Positions 41,309-49,965 of a DNA stretch of 64,000 nucleotides are shown here, piece after piece. Under the pieces are notes generated by a model. It had not been told where the DNA came from, ran no database searches, and worked only from the letters and a program-made list of their open reading frames with translations. Position 1 is the stretch's first letter, and every line of letters begins with the position of its first letter. Source of the DNA: Spirosoma endbachense (GTDB taxonomy: Bacteria > Bacteroidota > Bacteroidia > Cytophagales > Spirosomataceae); assembly GCF_010233585.1 (NCBI RefSeq), contig NZ_CP045997.1, positions 3,745,779-3,809,778 on the forward strand, written 5' to 3'. The translations under genes were made by a program, and so were the position numbers.

Positions 41309-42808
41309 TTAAGCGTTTAATTTTTTGATGCGTTGCCAAACGGAATTCATTAATTCGCTGGCATCGGGTGATAGATTGAACACATAAACGCCTGCCAGAA
41401 ACAGCGCCGTAATGGCCGACGAACGTAATACAACATCGATGCCTAATAGCAACCATGAGCCCGTAGCATGTGGTACCAGTTCAACCAGAAACCAGACTAG
41501 GGCAGCTAGCGCAATAACTGCCAGGTTACGCCAGGTGAATGGCTGAAGGCCAAACTTGATCCCAACCAGCACTGTCCGGGCAAAATTATACAAGAATGTG
41601 GCCAGCACCGCACCTACAGCTGCTCCATTCATCCCGTATTGTGGAATTAGCAGCTTATTGGCCAGGATAGTAACGAAAATCAGCAATACGAAAAAGACAG
41701 AATCGTAGGCATAATACCGGGATGTGCCCAAAATTACACCGTTAACTCCGGTCGCCATATCGATCAGTTTGCTCAAACCCAGCCATAAGATCACATAATA
41801 ACCCGCTTCGTAACCGGCTGGTAGTACGGCAAAAACAGTGGGCAAATTGACCGCTACGCCCACAAAAACAAGACAGCCCGCAATGAGTTGATTGAGGCAG
41901 CTTTTGCGATAGATAGTCATGATATTATCCATATCGTTAGCCTTCCACGATTCGGCAATGAGCGTGCCCGATACTTTGTAGAGTGCCGTGGCGGGTAAGG
42001 CAATCACACTGGCAAAGTAGGAAGCTGTACTGTATACACCCGTATCGTCGAGCCCTTTACTGGTACTGAGCATGGCTTTATCGATGGTCCAGATAATCTG
42101 GGTCGATAACGCAGTGGTTAGGGTGAGGGCTGAGTAGCGAATCAGATTGTTTCGCAGTTCGGGACCGACGGCGATGAAACGGCGGTTGAGGAAGAGCGAC
42201 TCATCCTGAGCTACGCTATAAATCATCAGGATCATGGGTATTAGAAAGGCCAGTAGCCAAACGCCCAGAAACTGCGGAAACGTAACCCAGCCGAACCAGT
42301 AGAGAATGCCCGCCAGCAAAATAAGCACGCGCTGTACTAATTGCTGGAGCAGGGTGCCTGTAACGGGGTCATACAGGAGTCGGGCGTAATTGTCAAATAC
42401 GGCAAAAAAAACCGTAAACAGCATCAGTGGAATGAGCAGATAGTAATAATCGACAAACAGCGCTGACTGAGTCTGATATTGCTCAATTACCCACGGGCGA
42501 GCCAGCCATAAAACCAGCGCACACAGGCAGCAGCCAAAGATGGTTGTCAGGGTCGCGATGAGTAGATAGCCGTTATGTTGCCGATCTATATTGCGGAAAT
42601 ACGGAAAGTACCGGCCACCAGCACTATTTAACCCCAGATTAGATGCCTGGGCCAGAACGAGCGACACCGAAACAAGCAATGACAGCAAGCCTACCTGTTC
42701 TTTACTGAAGAGATACAGAAAAAATAGACCCTGTGTCAGAAAGCCGACCCCTACCCCAGCATAGGAGTAAATTGAACTCTGAATGGTCTGTCGTTTAATT
42801 ATACCCAT
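41309..42808 (-). CDS. Wzx-like polysaccharide flippase (MOP superfamily)
   Basis: A 499-residue membrane protein with about 12-14 hydrophobic segments starting at SIYSYAGVGVGFLTQGLFFL, and paired helices throughout. This is characteristic of the polysaccharide transport (PST) family. It is predicted to move the undecaprenyl-linked glycan across the inner membrane. Its place directly after pseI and before the transferases fits a Wzx/Wzy-type export route, although no Wzy polymerase is recognised in the window. Confidence 0.88.
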   Translation of the reverse strand: MGIIKRQTIQSSIYSYAGVGVGFLTQGLFFLYLFSKEQVGLLSLLVSVSLVLAQASNLGLNSAGGRYFPYFRNIDRQHNGYLLIATLTTIFGCCLCALVLWLARPWVIEQYQTQSALFVDYYYLLIPLMLFTVFFAVFDNYARLLYDPVTGTLLQQLVQRVLILLAGILYWFGWVTFPQFLGVWLLAFLIPMILMIYSVAQDESLFLNRRFIAVGPELRNNLIRYSALTLTTALSTQIIWTIDKAMLSTSKGLDDTGVYSTASYFASVIALPATALYKVSGTLIAESWKANDMDNIMTIYRKSCLNQLIAGCLVFVGVAVNLPTVFAVLPAGYEAGYYVILWLGLSKLIDMATGVNGVILGTSRYYAYDSVFFVLLIFVTILANKLLIPQYGMNGAAVGAVLATFLYNFARTVLVGIKFGLQPFTWRNLAVIALAALVWFLVELVPHATGSWLLLGIDVVLRSSAITALFLAGVYVFNLSPDASELMNSVWQRIKKLNA

Positions 42809-42821
42809 TTGGTCAATGATT

Positions 42822-42898
42822 GAATGGCTAAGTGATTGACTAATTGAATAAGTGGATTCTATAATCGCCTATTCAATCAGTCAATCACTCAGTCATTC
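42822..42898. repeat. GAATGA-type long hairpin, copy E
   Basis: The left arm 42822-42852 pairs with 42868-42898 over 31 bp with about 4 mismatches, and the loop is 15 nt. The last codons of pseI (ATG AAT GAC TGA) lie in the right arm. It separates pseI from the flippase gene inside one leftward cluster, so it may cut transcription partly rather than end it. Confidence 0.82.
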
Positions 42899-43956
42899 AT
42901 AACTAAATTCCACTGCAACGCCGTTCCGGCGGCAATGTCGGTGGGGGCAGTTCTACCAAGGACATCGTCGTAGTAGCGCGTATGCAAGCCGTTTGCCGGA
43001 CGGATACTACGCACGTTTTCGGGCGTAAACGGCTCGCCAGCTTTTACGTCCTTCACAACATAGAGCGAGCGCTTGAATTGCAGGCTTTTCTGCTCTTTAG
43101 GGGTTAAGGTGTAACTGACCTGGCCCATTGCCAGAAATGCCCGCTCCGTTTCGATGACTAAACTTTTCAGTTCGTCGGGTTCAAGCGAAAACGCAGAATC
43201 GACACCACCGTCGGCCCGCCGTAGCGTAACGTGTTTTTCGAGTACAACCGCTCCCAGAGCCACCGCTGCCACCGCTGCCCCAATGCCCATGGTGTGATCC
43301 GAAAGACCAACCGGAACATCAAACAATTGGCGCATGTGCGGAATCGTGAGCAGGTTTGTTGTTTCTGGTGTCGCCGGGTAGGTGCTCGTACATTTAAGCA
43401 GAATCAGGTCTTTACAGCCGTTAGCGCGTAATACCTTTACCGACTCATCGAGGTCTGCCACAGAAGCAACCCCAGTACTCATGATAACCGGTTTTCCGGT
43501 CTGGGCAATCTTTTTCAGCAGGATATGGTCTGTGTTCTCAAACGACGCAATCTTGTACAACGGGACATCGAGCGATTCTAAAAAGTCCACAGCACTTGTG
43601 TCGAATGGCGAGCTAAAGGCAATCATGCCCCGTTTCTTCGCATGGTCGAAAATCGGTTTGTGCCATTCCCAGGGCGTATAAGCCTCGGCGTAGAGTTTAT
43701 ACAGATTTTTATCGGCCCAAAGCGACTTGGCATCCCGGATGTAAAACTCTTCGGATGCGCCATTGAACGTGATCGTGTCGGGTGTGTAGGTCTGTAGCTT
43801 GAGCGCATGAGCGCCGGAATCGGCCACAGCATCAACGATTTCGAGCGCCCGGTCGAGCGACTGATTATGATTTCCCGACATCTCGGCAATAACAAACGGT
43901 CGATGCGTTGGGCTAATGGTATAATGGGCAACCTGAATCGGTTGATTTGCTGTCAT
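42889..43956 (-). CDS. pseI: Pseudaminic acid synthase
   Basis: A 355-residue enzyme that condenses 6-deoxy-AltdiNAc with phosphoenolpyruvate to form pseudaminic acid. The N-terminal NeuB-type TIM barrel contains FVIAEMSGNHNQSLDRALEI, ALKLQTYTPDTIT and VGLSDHTMGIGAAVAAV. The C-terminal SAF domain contains VVKDVKAGEPFTPENV. The MSGNHN motif and LKLQTYTPDT fit PseI better than the sialic acid synthase NeuB. With PseB, C, F, G and H upstream it completes the pathway. Confidence 0.94.
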   Translation of the reverse strand: MTANQPIQVAHYTISPTHRPFVIAEMSGNHNQSLDRALEIVDAVADSGAHALKLQTYTPDTITFNGASEEFYIRDAKSLWADKNLYKLYAEAYTPWEWHKPIFDHAKKRGMIAFSSPFDTSAVDFLESLDVPLYKIASFENTDHILLKKIAQTGKPVIMSTGVASVADLDESVKVLRANGCKDLILLKCTSTYPATPETTNLLTIPHMRQLFDVPVGLSDHTMGIGAAVAAVALGAVVLEKHVTLRRADGGVDSAFSLEPDELKSLVIETERAFLAMGQVSYTLTPKEQKSLQFKRSLYVVKDVKAGEPFTPENVRSIRPANGLHTRYYDDVLGRTAPTDIAAGTALQWNLVMND

Positions 43957-44029
43957 AGTTGTTGAAACCGTATGAATCGTTTAATAGCTCCCGAAAACCC
44001 GTTTTTAGTTCATTGAAAGCGGTTCGGGC

Positions 44030-44506
44030 TTATACGGCCTTACTATAAACGAAACTTGGAACACCAAATTTACCGCTTTCATGCGAGAATTTGAACCCTG
44101 CTTTGGTAAACGAACGAATGGAGCCCTGATTATCAGGTCGGATATAGGCGTGAATGGTTATGGCTCCCCACTGTTTTTTACAGCTTTGGCACCCCTGGCT
44201 GATGATCTGGCTGGCGAATCCCTGACCTCTGAATCGGACATCGACCGATACGCCAACAATAATCTCGTCGGGCATATCGGCTATGGGAATTCGCTCGAAT
44301 CGCACCTGGCCAACGGCCTGACTCGTTTCATTCTCGAATACCAGGAGCAACGCGTCGGGACTGACTAGTTTGCGTGAAAACCAGGTCGTGTGCGTCTCCA
44401 GTGTAATGGGCGTTGTATTGAACGACTGACGACGAGTTTCTGGATCATTGGCCCAGTCGAAATAAAGCCGGGCATCGGCAGGTTTAGCTTTTCGGCAGGT
44501 AAGCAT
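44030..44506 (-). CDS. pseH: PseH-type N-acetyltransferase
   Basis: A 158-residue GNAT acetyltransferase with LTCRKAKPADARLYFDWAND, the acetyl-CoA loop VDVRFRGQGFASQII and the C-terminal SIRSFTKAGFKF. PseH acetylates the 4-amino group of UDP-4-amino-4,6-dideoxy-AltNAc. The assignment depends on position between pseG and pseI as well as on the fold. The domain itself would fit many GNAT substrates. Confidence 0.85.
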   Translation of the reverse strand: MLTCRKAKPADARLYFDWANDPETRRQSFNTTPITLETHTTWFSRKLVSPDALLLVFENETSQAVGQVRFERIPIADMPDEIIVGVSVDVRFRGQGFASQIISQGCQSCKKQWGAITIHAYIRPDNQGSIRSFTKAGFKFSHESGKFGVPSFVYSKAV

Positions 44507-44536
44507 AGGCGTAATGCTGACAAACGGGTTGCCCTG

Positions 44537-45568
44537 TTAACGTGTCAACTGATGAAACAACTCTCGAAACCGTTCGGGCGAACGACCATCGAAAAAGCGA
44601 CGCTGATTGGCCAGCGACTCTGTTACGCTGTCGGGCGAGAACTGAAACGATTGTATGGATAGCTTCACTAGTTGATCCAGACCAAGAACGGGTGTTAACC
44701 GGGTCAGCAAGGTAGGAAAGTTGACCGACAAGGCCAGTTTCTCTTCCGAAAGAAATTGCGCCAGCCGCGCCTGATTGTCGGCAGTAACGACGGCAATCAA
44801 TGGCCGATTAATGGCACAGACTTCATAGGAAATCGTACTACAGGCCGTAATCGCCAGACTGCATTGATACAGTTCCTGAGCCATCTGACTGGCGCTCAGG
44901 TTTTGTAGAATTGTCAGCTCAGGTAATTGAGTATGGAAAGCCTCAATCGATGGTCGGTTGGGATGAAATGGCCCTAAAACGATATGAACAGGTAGCGATG
45001 CATCAACCTGTCGAATGGCTTCCAGTACAGTTAGCGATATATTCTGAGGATCGGCACCACCCAAACTAACGAAGATGGGGCCGGCCTGGGGAGCTTCGCC
45101 GAAGCCTTCTGGCCGAAGAAATTCGGGGCGAAGAAGGGCGTAATGTGGCCCCAGATAAAACTGGGTATAGGATTCAGCCTCATAATCATTGGGCACAATG
45201 CCACCGGCATGATTAATGACAACATCGGCCACTTGCTGCCCTGCTGCCAGATCGTCAATGTAAACCAGCCGTTTCGCCCGCGAGCGTACAGTTTGCTGAA
45301 ATACTTCGTCGAACGAATAACCGTCCAGCACAACAACATCCTGCGGCTCAACAACTTCCAGAAATGCTGGTAGCGATGATGAAGCGGGCAAGCTGATTAC
45401 TTCGGCCTCTGCTTTCCCGATCAATGAACGAACATCCGGGGTTGGCTCGACAATGGCGAATCGCATCAGAAATTCACCTTTTAGCATGTCGATCAGGGCC
45501 AGACAACGCATCACATGTCCCAGCCCAATTTGTGCGTTGCCGTCGGCGCGAAAAAGCAGTCGTTTCAT
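44537..45568 (-). CDS. pseG: UDP-2,4-diacetamido-trideoxy-altropyranose hydrolase
   Basis: A 343-residue GT-B-fold hydrolase that releases UDP from UDP-2,4-diacetamido-2,4,6-trideoxy-beta-L-altropyranose. The family start FRADGNAQIGLGHVMRCLAL carries the catalytic His. VLDGYSFDE, the middle ISVSLGGADP-like segment (FVSLGGADPQNISL) and ITACSTISYEVCAI are as in PseG. It lies 29 bp after pseF and 30 bp before pseH. Confidence 0.93.
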   Translation of the reverse strand: MKRLLFRADGNAQIGLGHVMRCLALIDMLKGEFLMRFAIVEPTPDVRSLIGKAEAEVISLPASSSLPAFLEVVEPQDVVVLDGYSFDEVFQQTVRSRAKRLVYIDDLAAGQQVADVVINHAGGIVPNDYEAESYTQFYLGPHYALLRPEFLRPEGFGEAPQAGPIFVSLGGADPQNISLTVLEAIRQVDASLPVHIVLGPFHPNRPSIEAFHTQLPELTILQNLSASQMAQELYQCSLAITACSTISYEVCAINRPLIAVVTADNQARLAQFLSEEKLALSVNFPTLLTRLTPVLGLDQLVKLSIQSFQFSPDSVTESLANQRRFFDGRSPERFRELFHQLTR

Positions 45569-45597
45569 CAGCTATTTGCTAGGCAAAATTGGATGCA

Positions 45598-46293
45598 TTA
45601 TACATCCTGCATCAGCCGTAGTTTAAATTTGAACTCGGCAACCTGCCAGTCTTCTTCCGTGTCGATATCATGAGCCTCCATCTCCGGGACGATAATACCG
45701 CCCGAATGGTTTGTGATCAGGCGAAGAGTCTGCTCAAACGTTTTTGTGTTGAAAAAGTAAAACTGACCTGCATCGTGGTAGGCCGGTTCCAGGTCCTGCG
45801 ACCGGGTTAGGGCATGTTCCGGTTGAAACCATTGTACTTTTTCGTCGTTCAGCAGCACCGCCCGCTGAATTGGAAAGCCAAATCGCTGAATCGGGTAAAC
45901 GGTATCGAACTGTTTATTAGTAAGGGTTGAAAACGCCCGCTGAAGCAGAGTTGGTGTTATAAATGGTGCGGTAGGATATAGACAGCACGCATAATCATAA
46001 GTTGACCCTTTCTGTGCATATTGATTCAGTACCTCACCCAACACATCGGCAGTGGTAGCGAAGTCATTTGCCGTTTCCGCCTGACGCATAAACGGTACAG
46101 AAGCGCCATAGGTCCGGGCAATTCCGGCAATTTCTTCATCATCCGTAGACACCATTACCTCGCTGAACAGACCCGATCGTAGAGCCGCATCGATCACATA
46201 AGCAAGGATGGGTTTACCCAGAAAAGGCCGGATGTTTTTGCGGGGAATGCGTTTGCTGCCGCCCCGCGCCGGGATGATGGCTATATTGCTCAT
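45598..46293 (-). CDS. pseF: Pseudaminic acid cytidylyltransferase
   Basis: A 231-residue enzyme that activates pseudaminic acid with CTP to CMP-Pse. The nucleotidyltransferase signature IIPARGGSKRIPRKNIRPF is at the N-terminus, followed by VMVSTDDEEIAGIA and CLYPTAPFITPTLL. It overlaps pseC by 4 bp (ATGA). Length and motifs match PseF. NeuA would share many motifs, but the pathway context decides. Confidence 0.93.
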   Translation of the reverse strand: MSNIAIIPARGGSKRIPRKNIRPFLGKPILAYVIDAALRSGLFSEVMVSTDDEEIAGIARTYGASVPFMRQAETANDFATTADVLGEVLNQYAQKGSTYDYACCLYPTAPFITPTLLQRAFSTLTNKQFDTVYPIQRFGFPIQRAVLLNDEKVQWFQPEHALTRSQDLEPAYHDAGQFYFFNTKTFEQTLRLITNHSGGIIVPEMEAHDIDTEEDWQVAEFKFKLRLMQDV

Positions 46294-47465
46294 GCGCCTA
46301 CAAATTCCTTCACCGATGCAATGACATACTCCTGCTCATCAGCTGTTAATGTCGGGAACATCGGGAGACTTAAGCAACGGGCATAATATCGTTCTGCATT
46401 CGGAAAATCGCCTGGTTTCCAGCCAAATTGCCGGTAATAGGGCATCAGGTGCACCGGTATGTAATGTACTTGGGCCATGATATTTTTCGTTCGCAGAAAA
46501 TCGTATAACTCCTTTCGATCATCGACCTGGATGACGTATAAGTGATACGCATGGCTTACGCCATTTGGTGGAATAATAATTGAAACATGGGAGTTAGAGA
46601 ACGCTTCGTCATATCGTTTCGCGATCTCCTGCCGACGAGCGAACATGGCATCAACTCGCTGTAGCTGGCTGGTTCCCAAAGCGGCCTGCATATCGGTAAG
46701 GCGGTAATTGTAGCCTAATTCCTGCAACTCCATATACCAGCCACCGCGCTCGGGCTCGCCGATATATGGTTCTGTCCATTCAGCTGGTTTGTTGGTAATG
46801 CCATGCGTGCGGAGCCGGAGCAGGTGCTTATACAAGGCTTCGTCATTGGTTGTTATCATGCCTCCTTCGCCAGCCGCAATGTGCTTGACGGGGTGGAAAC
46901 TGAAAATGGCCAGGTCGGCCAGCGAACCATCGCCACAGCGACGGATGGTTCCACGCTGATCCGTAAACGACCCGCCTGGTGCGTGGCAGGCATCTTCCAG
47001 AAGCCATAAACCATAGTCATCAGCCAGATCACGGAAAGCAGCCATATCGACCGGATAACCCGCAAAATCGACTGGAATGATTCCCGAAAAGTACCCTTCA
47101 GGATGCTGTTCGAGCAAAGCCCGCACCGCATTTATATCGAGCAGAGCCGTTTCCGGATCAATATCCGCAAAATAGACCTCGCCACCACAGTAACGCACAC
47201 AGTTGGCCGATGCCGAAAAGGTAATGGGAGTAGTAATCACCCGCGTTCCCGTAGTGACCCCAAGTGCCATGCAGCAGAGGTGCAGCGCGGCTGTGCCATT
47301 GGCGATGGCAACGGCATACTGGCTACCGATGTAGTTGGCAAAGGCTGTTTCGAAGGCGCCGATATGAGGGCCCTGCGTCAGAAACGGGCCGCGCAATACG
47401 TCGGCAACGGCAGCAATATCCTCGTCCGTTATATGCTGGCGACCGTATGGAATGGGGTGATTCAT
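46290..47465 (-). CDS. pseC: UDP-4-amino-4,6-dideoxy-AltNAc transaminase
   Basis: PLP-dependent aminotransferase of the DegT/DnrJ/EryC1 family, 391 residues from the ATG at 47465 (MNHPIPYGRQHITDEDIAAV). An in-frame ATG 60 bp upstream exists, but PseC homologues begin near IPYGRQ. The PLP lysine is in FSFHPVKHIAAGEGGM, with LLEDACHAPGG and the C-terminal YHLYVIQVDDR as in the family. The enzyme aminates the product of PseB. It is the second gene of the pathway and is coupled to pseF. Confidence 0.93.
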   Translation of the reverse strand: MNHPIPYGRQHITDEDIAAVADVLRGPFLTQGPHIGAFETAFANYIGSQYAVAIANGTAALHLCCMALGVTTGTRVITTPITFSASANCVRYCGGEVYFADIDPETALLDINAVRALLEQHPEGYFSGIIPVDFAGYPVDMAAFRDLADDYGLWLLEDACHAPGGSFTDQRGTIRRCGDGSLADLAIFSFHPVKHIAAGEGGMITTNDEALYKHLLRLRTHGITNKPAEWTEPYIGEPERGGWYMELQELGYNYRLTDMQAALGTSQLQRVDAMFARRQEIAKRYDEAFSNSHVSIIIPPNGVSHAYHLYVIQVDDRKELYDFLRTKNIMAQVHYIPVHLMPYYRQFGWKPGDFPNAERYYARCLSLPMFPTLTADEQEYVIASVKEFVGA

Positions 47466-47538
47466 TCTGGATAAATGGATAAAGCATGTATTATGAGCGT
47501 TGCATGGCAAAACCTGATTCCACATGCTTCACGGTTCA

Positions 47539-48579
47539 TTATACACTGAAATTTGGATCGACATGCTCACGAATCTGATCCCGTAACTGATCGACGTTGA
47601 GCCATTCGGTATTCGTGCCCGAGTTGTATTTGAAACCCATTTCCACCTGCCGACCATCAAATGCCTTCATGTAGTCGTCCATACTCCAGGTCGGCGTTGA
47701 GGGCGTAATAACGTAATATTTATCCGTCTCGACCGTGTTGAGCGAATCGGTTTCAGTAATCATTTCCTCGTGAAGCTTCTCGCCGGGCCGGATACCCACT
47801 AACTTCTGCTCACAATCTGGACCGATGGCTGTGGCTACATCGGTAATGCGGTACGATGGAATCTTAGGAACAAAAATCTCTCCGCCCCAGGCATGCTCCA
47901 ATGCATACAGAACCATCTCTACGCCTTCTTCCAGCGAGATATTGAAGCGGGTCATGTCAGGGTGTGTGATGGGTAACACACCATCTTTTCGTTTTTCCAG
48001 AAAGAACGGAACGACCGACCCCCGTGATCCGATAACGTTACCGTAGCGAACAACCGAGAATCGCAGGTCACGGCTACCTTTCATGTTGTTGGCTGCCACA
48101 AACAGTTTGTCGGAACACAGTTTGGTTGCCCCGTACAAGTTGATGGGCGCAGCTGCTTTATCCGTCGACAGAGCAACAACACGCTTCACACCATTGTCCA
48201 GAGCTGCATTGATGACATTCTCCGCCCCAAAAACATTGGTCTTAATGCATTCCATGGGGTTGTATTCAGCGGCAGGTACCTGCTTGAGTGCGGCTGCGTG
48301 AATGATGATATCGATTCCCTCGCAGGCCCGCTTCAGGCGCTCACTATCGCGCACATCGCCAATGAAAAAGCGAATGGACTTATATGTTGAATTCGGATAA
48401 TACTGCGACATCTCAAACTGTTTCAGCTCATCGCGGGAGTACACCACCAGACGTTTAATATTCGGATAACGCTGGTAGACCATCTCAATGAACTTCTTGC
48501 CGAAAGAGCCAGTGCCCCCTGTAATCAGAATCGATTTGTTTGTGAGATCAACAAATTGATCGTTATTATCTTGACCCAT
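47539..48579 (-). CDS. pseB: UDP-GlcNAc 4,6-dehydratase (inverting)
   Basis: A 346-residue short-chain dehydrogenase/reductase that performs the first step to pseudaminic acid: 4,6-dehydration with C5 inversion of UDP-GlcNAc. The NAD(P) motif is ILITGGTGSFGKKF. IIIHAAALKQVPAAEYNP, the catalytic segment STDKAAAPINLYGATK and the following VVRYGNVIGSRGSVVPFF are diagnostic for PseB/FlaA1. It heads the leftward cluster. Its start lies only 90 bp from the stop codon of the prophage repressor gene, so its promoter is at or near the phage boundary. Confidence 0.95.
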   Translation of the reverse strand: MGQDNNDQFVDLTNKSILITGGTGSFGKKFIEMVYQRYPNIKRLVVYSRDELKQFEMSQYYPNSTYKSIRFFIGDVRDSERLKRACEGIDIIIHAAALKQVPAAEYNPMECIKTNVFGAENVINAALDNGVKRVVALSTDKAAAPINLYGATKLCSDKLFVAANNMKGSRDLRFSVVRYGNVIGSRGSVVPFFLEKRKDGVLPITHPDMTRFNISLEEGVEMVLYALEHAWGGEIFVPKIPSYRITDVATAIGPDCEQKLVGIRPGEKLHEEMITETDSLNTVETDKYYVITPSTPTWSMDDYMKAFDGRQVEMGFKYNSGTNTEWLNVDQLRDQIREHVDPNFSV

Positions 48580-48657
48580 AGATAGTTAACTGTATTTTGT
48601 GATTTTTCTACTGTAACGGTGCTGTAAGGTTTACGAAAAACCACTTGAACCTGCCCG

Positions 48658-48665
48658 CAAAGGTA
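48658..48665 (-). promoter_or_regulatory. Candidate -7 element for pseB
   Basis: On the reverse strand TACCTTTG matches TAnnTTTG and lies 79 bp upstream of the pseB ATG, next to the end of the repressor gene. A -33 element at the proper distance is poor and would fall inside the repressor coding region. The call is tentative. Confidence 0.4.
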
Positions 48666-48668
48666 GGG

Positions 48669-49022
48669 CTATTCTTTGGGATCAGGTGAAATCGGAGTGG
48701 CTCGATTTGCAAGCAGGCTGGTGTTGTCCTGAATCTGCTTTTGAATGTGATCAATCAAGTCGGCACAGGGGTCCGTATTGTCAATGGCATAATCGGGCTT
48801 GATGGGATTGCCAATGCCGCGCAGTAGGTATTCGGCACTAATGGTCGGCTCCAGTTCGCACACTTTGACGACCTGATCAAAGCTCGGCCGGGTATCCTCA
48901 TCCACCAGGTTAAACACCGACTTTCGGTTGACCCGTTCAGTCCCATGTTTAGCTGCAAACTTATGCGCCGATAAGCCCAGTGCATCAAAGGCTTTGGTCA
49001 AACGCTCTGCCAGTATATTCAT
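48669..49022 (-). CDS. XRE-family phage repressor
   Basis: A 117-residue DNA-binding protein with an N-terminal helix-turn-helix domain (LTKAFDALGLSAHKFAAKHG, SVFNLVDEDTRPSFDQVVKV). A short linker with AEYLLRGIGNPI follows, a pattern common in Bacteroidota phage repressors. It is too short to hold the S24 peptidase domain, so it is not a LexA-type self-cleaving repressor. It is divergent from the early operon, and two inverted copies of a 10-bp site lie in the shared 140-bp control region (49042-49131). It very likely keeps the prophage silent and regulates itself. Confidence 0.82.
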   Translation of the reverse strand: MNILAERLTKAFDALGLSAHKFAAKHGTERVNRKSVFNLVDEDTRPSFDQVVKVCELEPTISAEYLLRGIGNPIKPDYAIDNTDPCADLIDHIQKQIQDNTSLLANRATPISPDPKE

Positions 49023-49041
49023 AGTCGCTTTAAAATCGGAT

Positions 49042-49131
49042 CAAATATAGCATGCTACACTAATCAGATAAAAATAAATGTAAAATATTACTCTTTATGT
49101 TTTGAAACTAGTGTAGTAGTCTATACTTTTG
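49042..49131. promoter_or_regulatory. Divergent phage switch: two promoters with inverted operators
   Basis: Rightward promoter: TTTG (49101-49104), 19 bp, TACTTTTG (49124-49131), a perfect match to the Bacteroidota consensus. Leftward promoter: TATATTTG on the reverse strand (49042-49049) with TTTA 19 bp upstream (49069-49072). Site TGCTACACTA (49053-49062) and its inverted partner TAGTGTAGTA (49109-49118) agree in 9 of 10 positions, and each lies in the spacer of one promoter. One repressor dimer per site could block both promoters. Confidence 0.8.
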
Positions 49132-49162
49132 ATCCGTAATCAAATCTAACTCCATACCAATT

Positions 49163-49660
49163 ATGGACCTTACTATTTTAACCGCCCCCCTCACCATACA
49201 GGAAATTGAATGGCGGGTTCAGAGCCAGACCAAAGACGGTCAGAAAATCGTAGTAGTGCCGTATATAACCAACCGTTGTGTGATGCAGCGATTCGACGAT
49301 CAGTTTGGCTGGGCGGGCTGGCAGAACGAAATCAAGGAAATCGAAGGCGGGTTTCTGTGTACGATTACAGCCGTACTGGAAGGTGGTGAAATTGTCAGAA
49401 AGACCGACGGTGCCAGCCGTACCAGCGTCGAGCCGGTGAAGGGAGGGATCAGCGATGCCATGAAGCGAGCAGCAGTCCAATTTGGACTAGGCCGAGCGCT
49501 GTATGACTTCCCCAAGGTCCTGATTCAAACGACGGATAAGTACATCCCTGATTGGGCATTCCCATTGCTTGACAAGATGGTCGAAAAGATTAATGCTGGC
49601 GGCTCCGTTCGTGATGTCGTCGTATTGAAGCCTGAACACGCCAAACCAACCTCCAAATAA
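49163..49660 (+). CDS. Rad52/22-type single-strand annealing protein
   Basis: A 165-residue protein matching the Rad52/22 DNA-repair family. Segments seen are WRVQSQTKDGQKIVVVPYI, VMQRFDDQFGWAGWQNEI, FLCTITAVLEGGEIVRKTDG and the family-defining SDAMKRAAVQFGLGRALYDF. Phage-borne members anneal single strands and promote recombination. It is the first gene of the rightward early operon, 32 bp after the predicted promoter. No partner exonuclease or single-strand binding protein is recognised next to it. Confidence 0.88.
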   Translation: MDLTILTAPLTIQEIEWRVQSQTKDGQKIVVVPYITNRCVMQRFDDQFGWAGWQNEIKEIEGGFLCTITAVLEGGEIVRKTDGASRTSVEPVKGGISDAMKRAAVQFGLGRALYDFPKVLIQTTDKYIPDWAFPLLDKMVEKINAGGSVRDVVVLKPEHAKPTSK

Positions 49661-49669
49661 CCCCACACC

Positions 49670-49963
49670 ATGAAACGAGCAGTTATTTTATTTATCCTGT
49701 CGGCTATTTTCTGCCAACTCACAATCTCTAATATTCAGAATAAAAGGCCGCTTGTTAGCGCGGTTCTGCTGGGCTACGTTGATGTTCCTGCCCAGATACC
49801 GGCTCGTATCAAAGTACCCGCAGGTTGCAGCTATAAAATTGGGCAACGGGTCATGTGTAAGCCCTACTACACGCTTTCCAGCGAGAAAATGCAAAATCTG
49901 TACACTCCCGGTTCGAAAGGAGGGTTTCCGATTGTAATCACCGGAATAGCCAGAAAGGAATAG
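49670..49963 (+). CDS. Small exported or membrane phage protein
   Basis: A 97-residue protein starting MKRAVILFILSAIFCQL, which looks like a signal peptide or anchor, followed by a beta-rich domain with three cysteines (VPAGCSYKIGQRVMCKPYY and an upstream Cys). Starts 9 bp after the Rad52-like gene. No family recognised. Confidence 0.65.
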   Translation: MKRAVILFILSAIFCQLTISNIQNKRPLVSAVLLGYVDVPAQIPARIKVPAGCSYKIGQRVMCKPYYTLSSEKMQNLYTPGSKGGFPIVITGIARKE

Positions 49964-49965
49964 AC

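Noticed and set aside
48580..48668. Attachment site (attL) of the prophage
   Set aside because: The region must contain or adjoin it, but without the right end no direct repeat can be identified, and there is no tRNA gene here.
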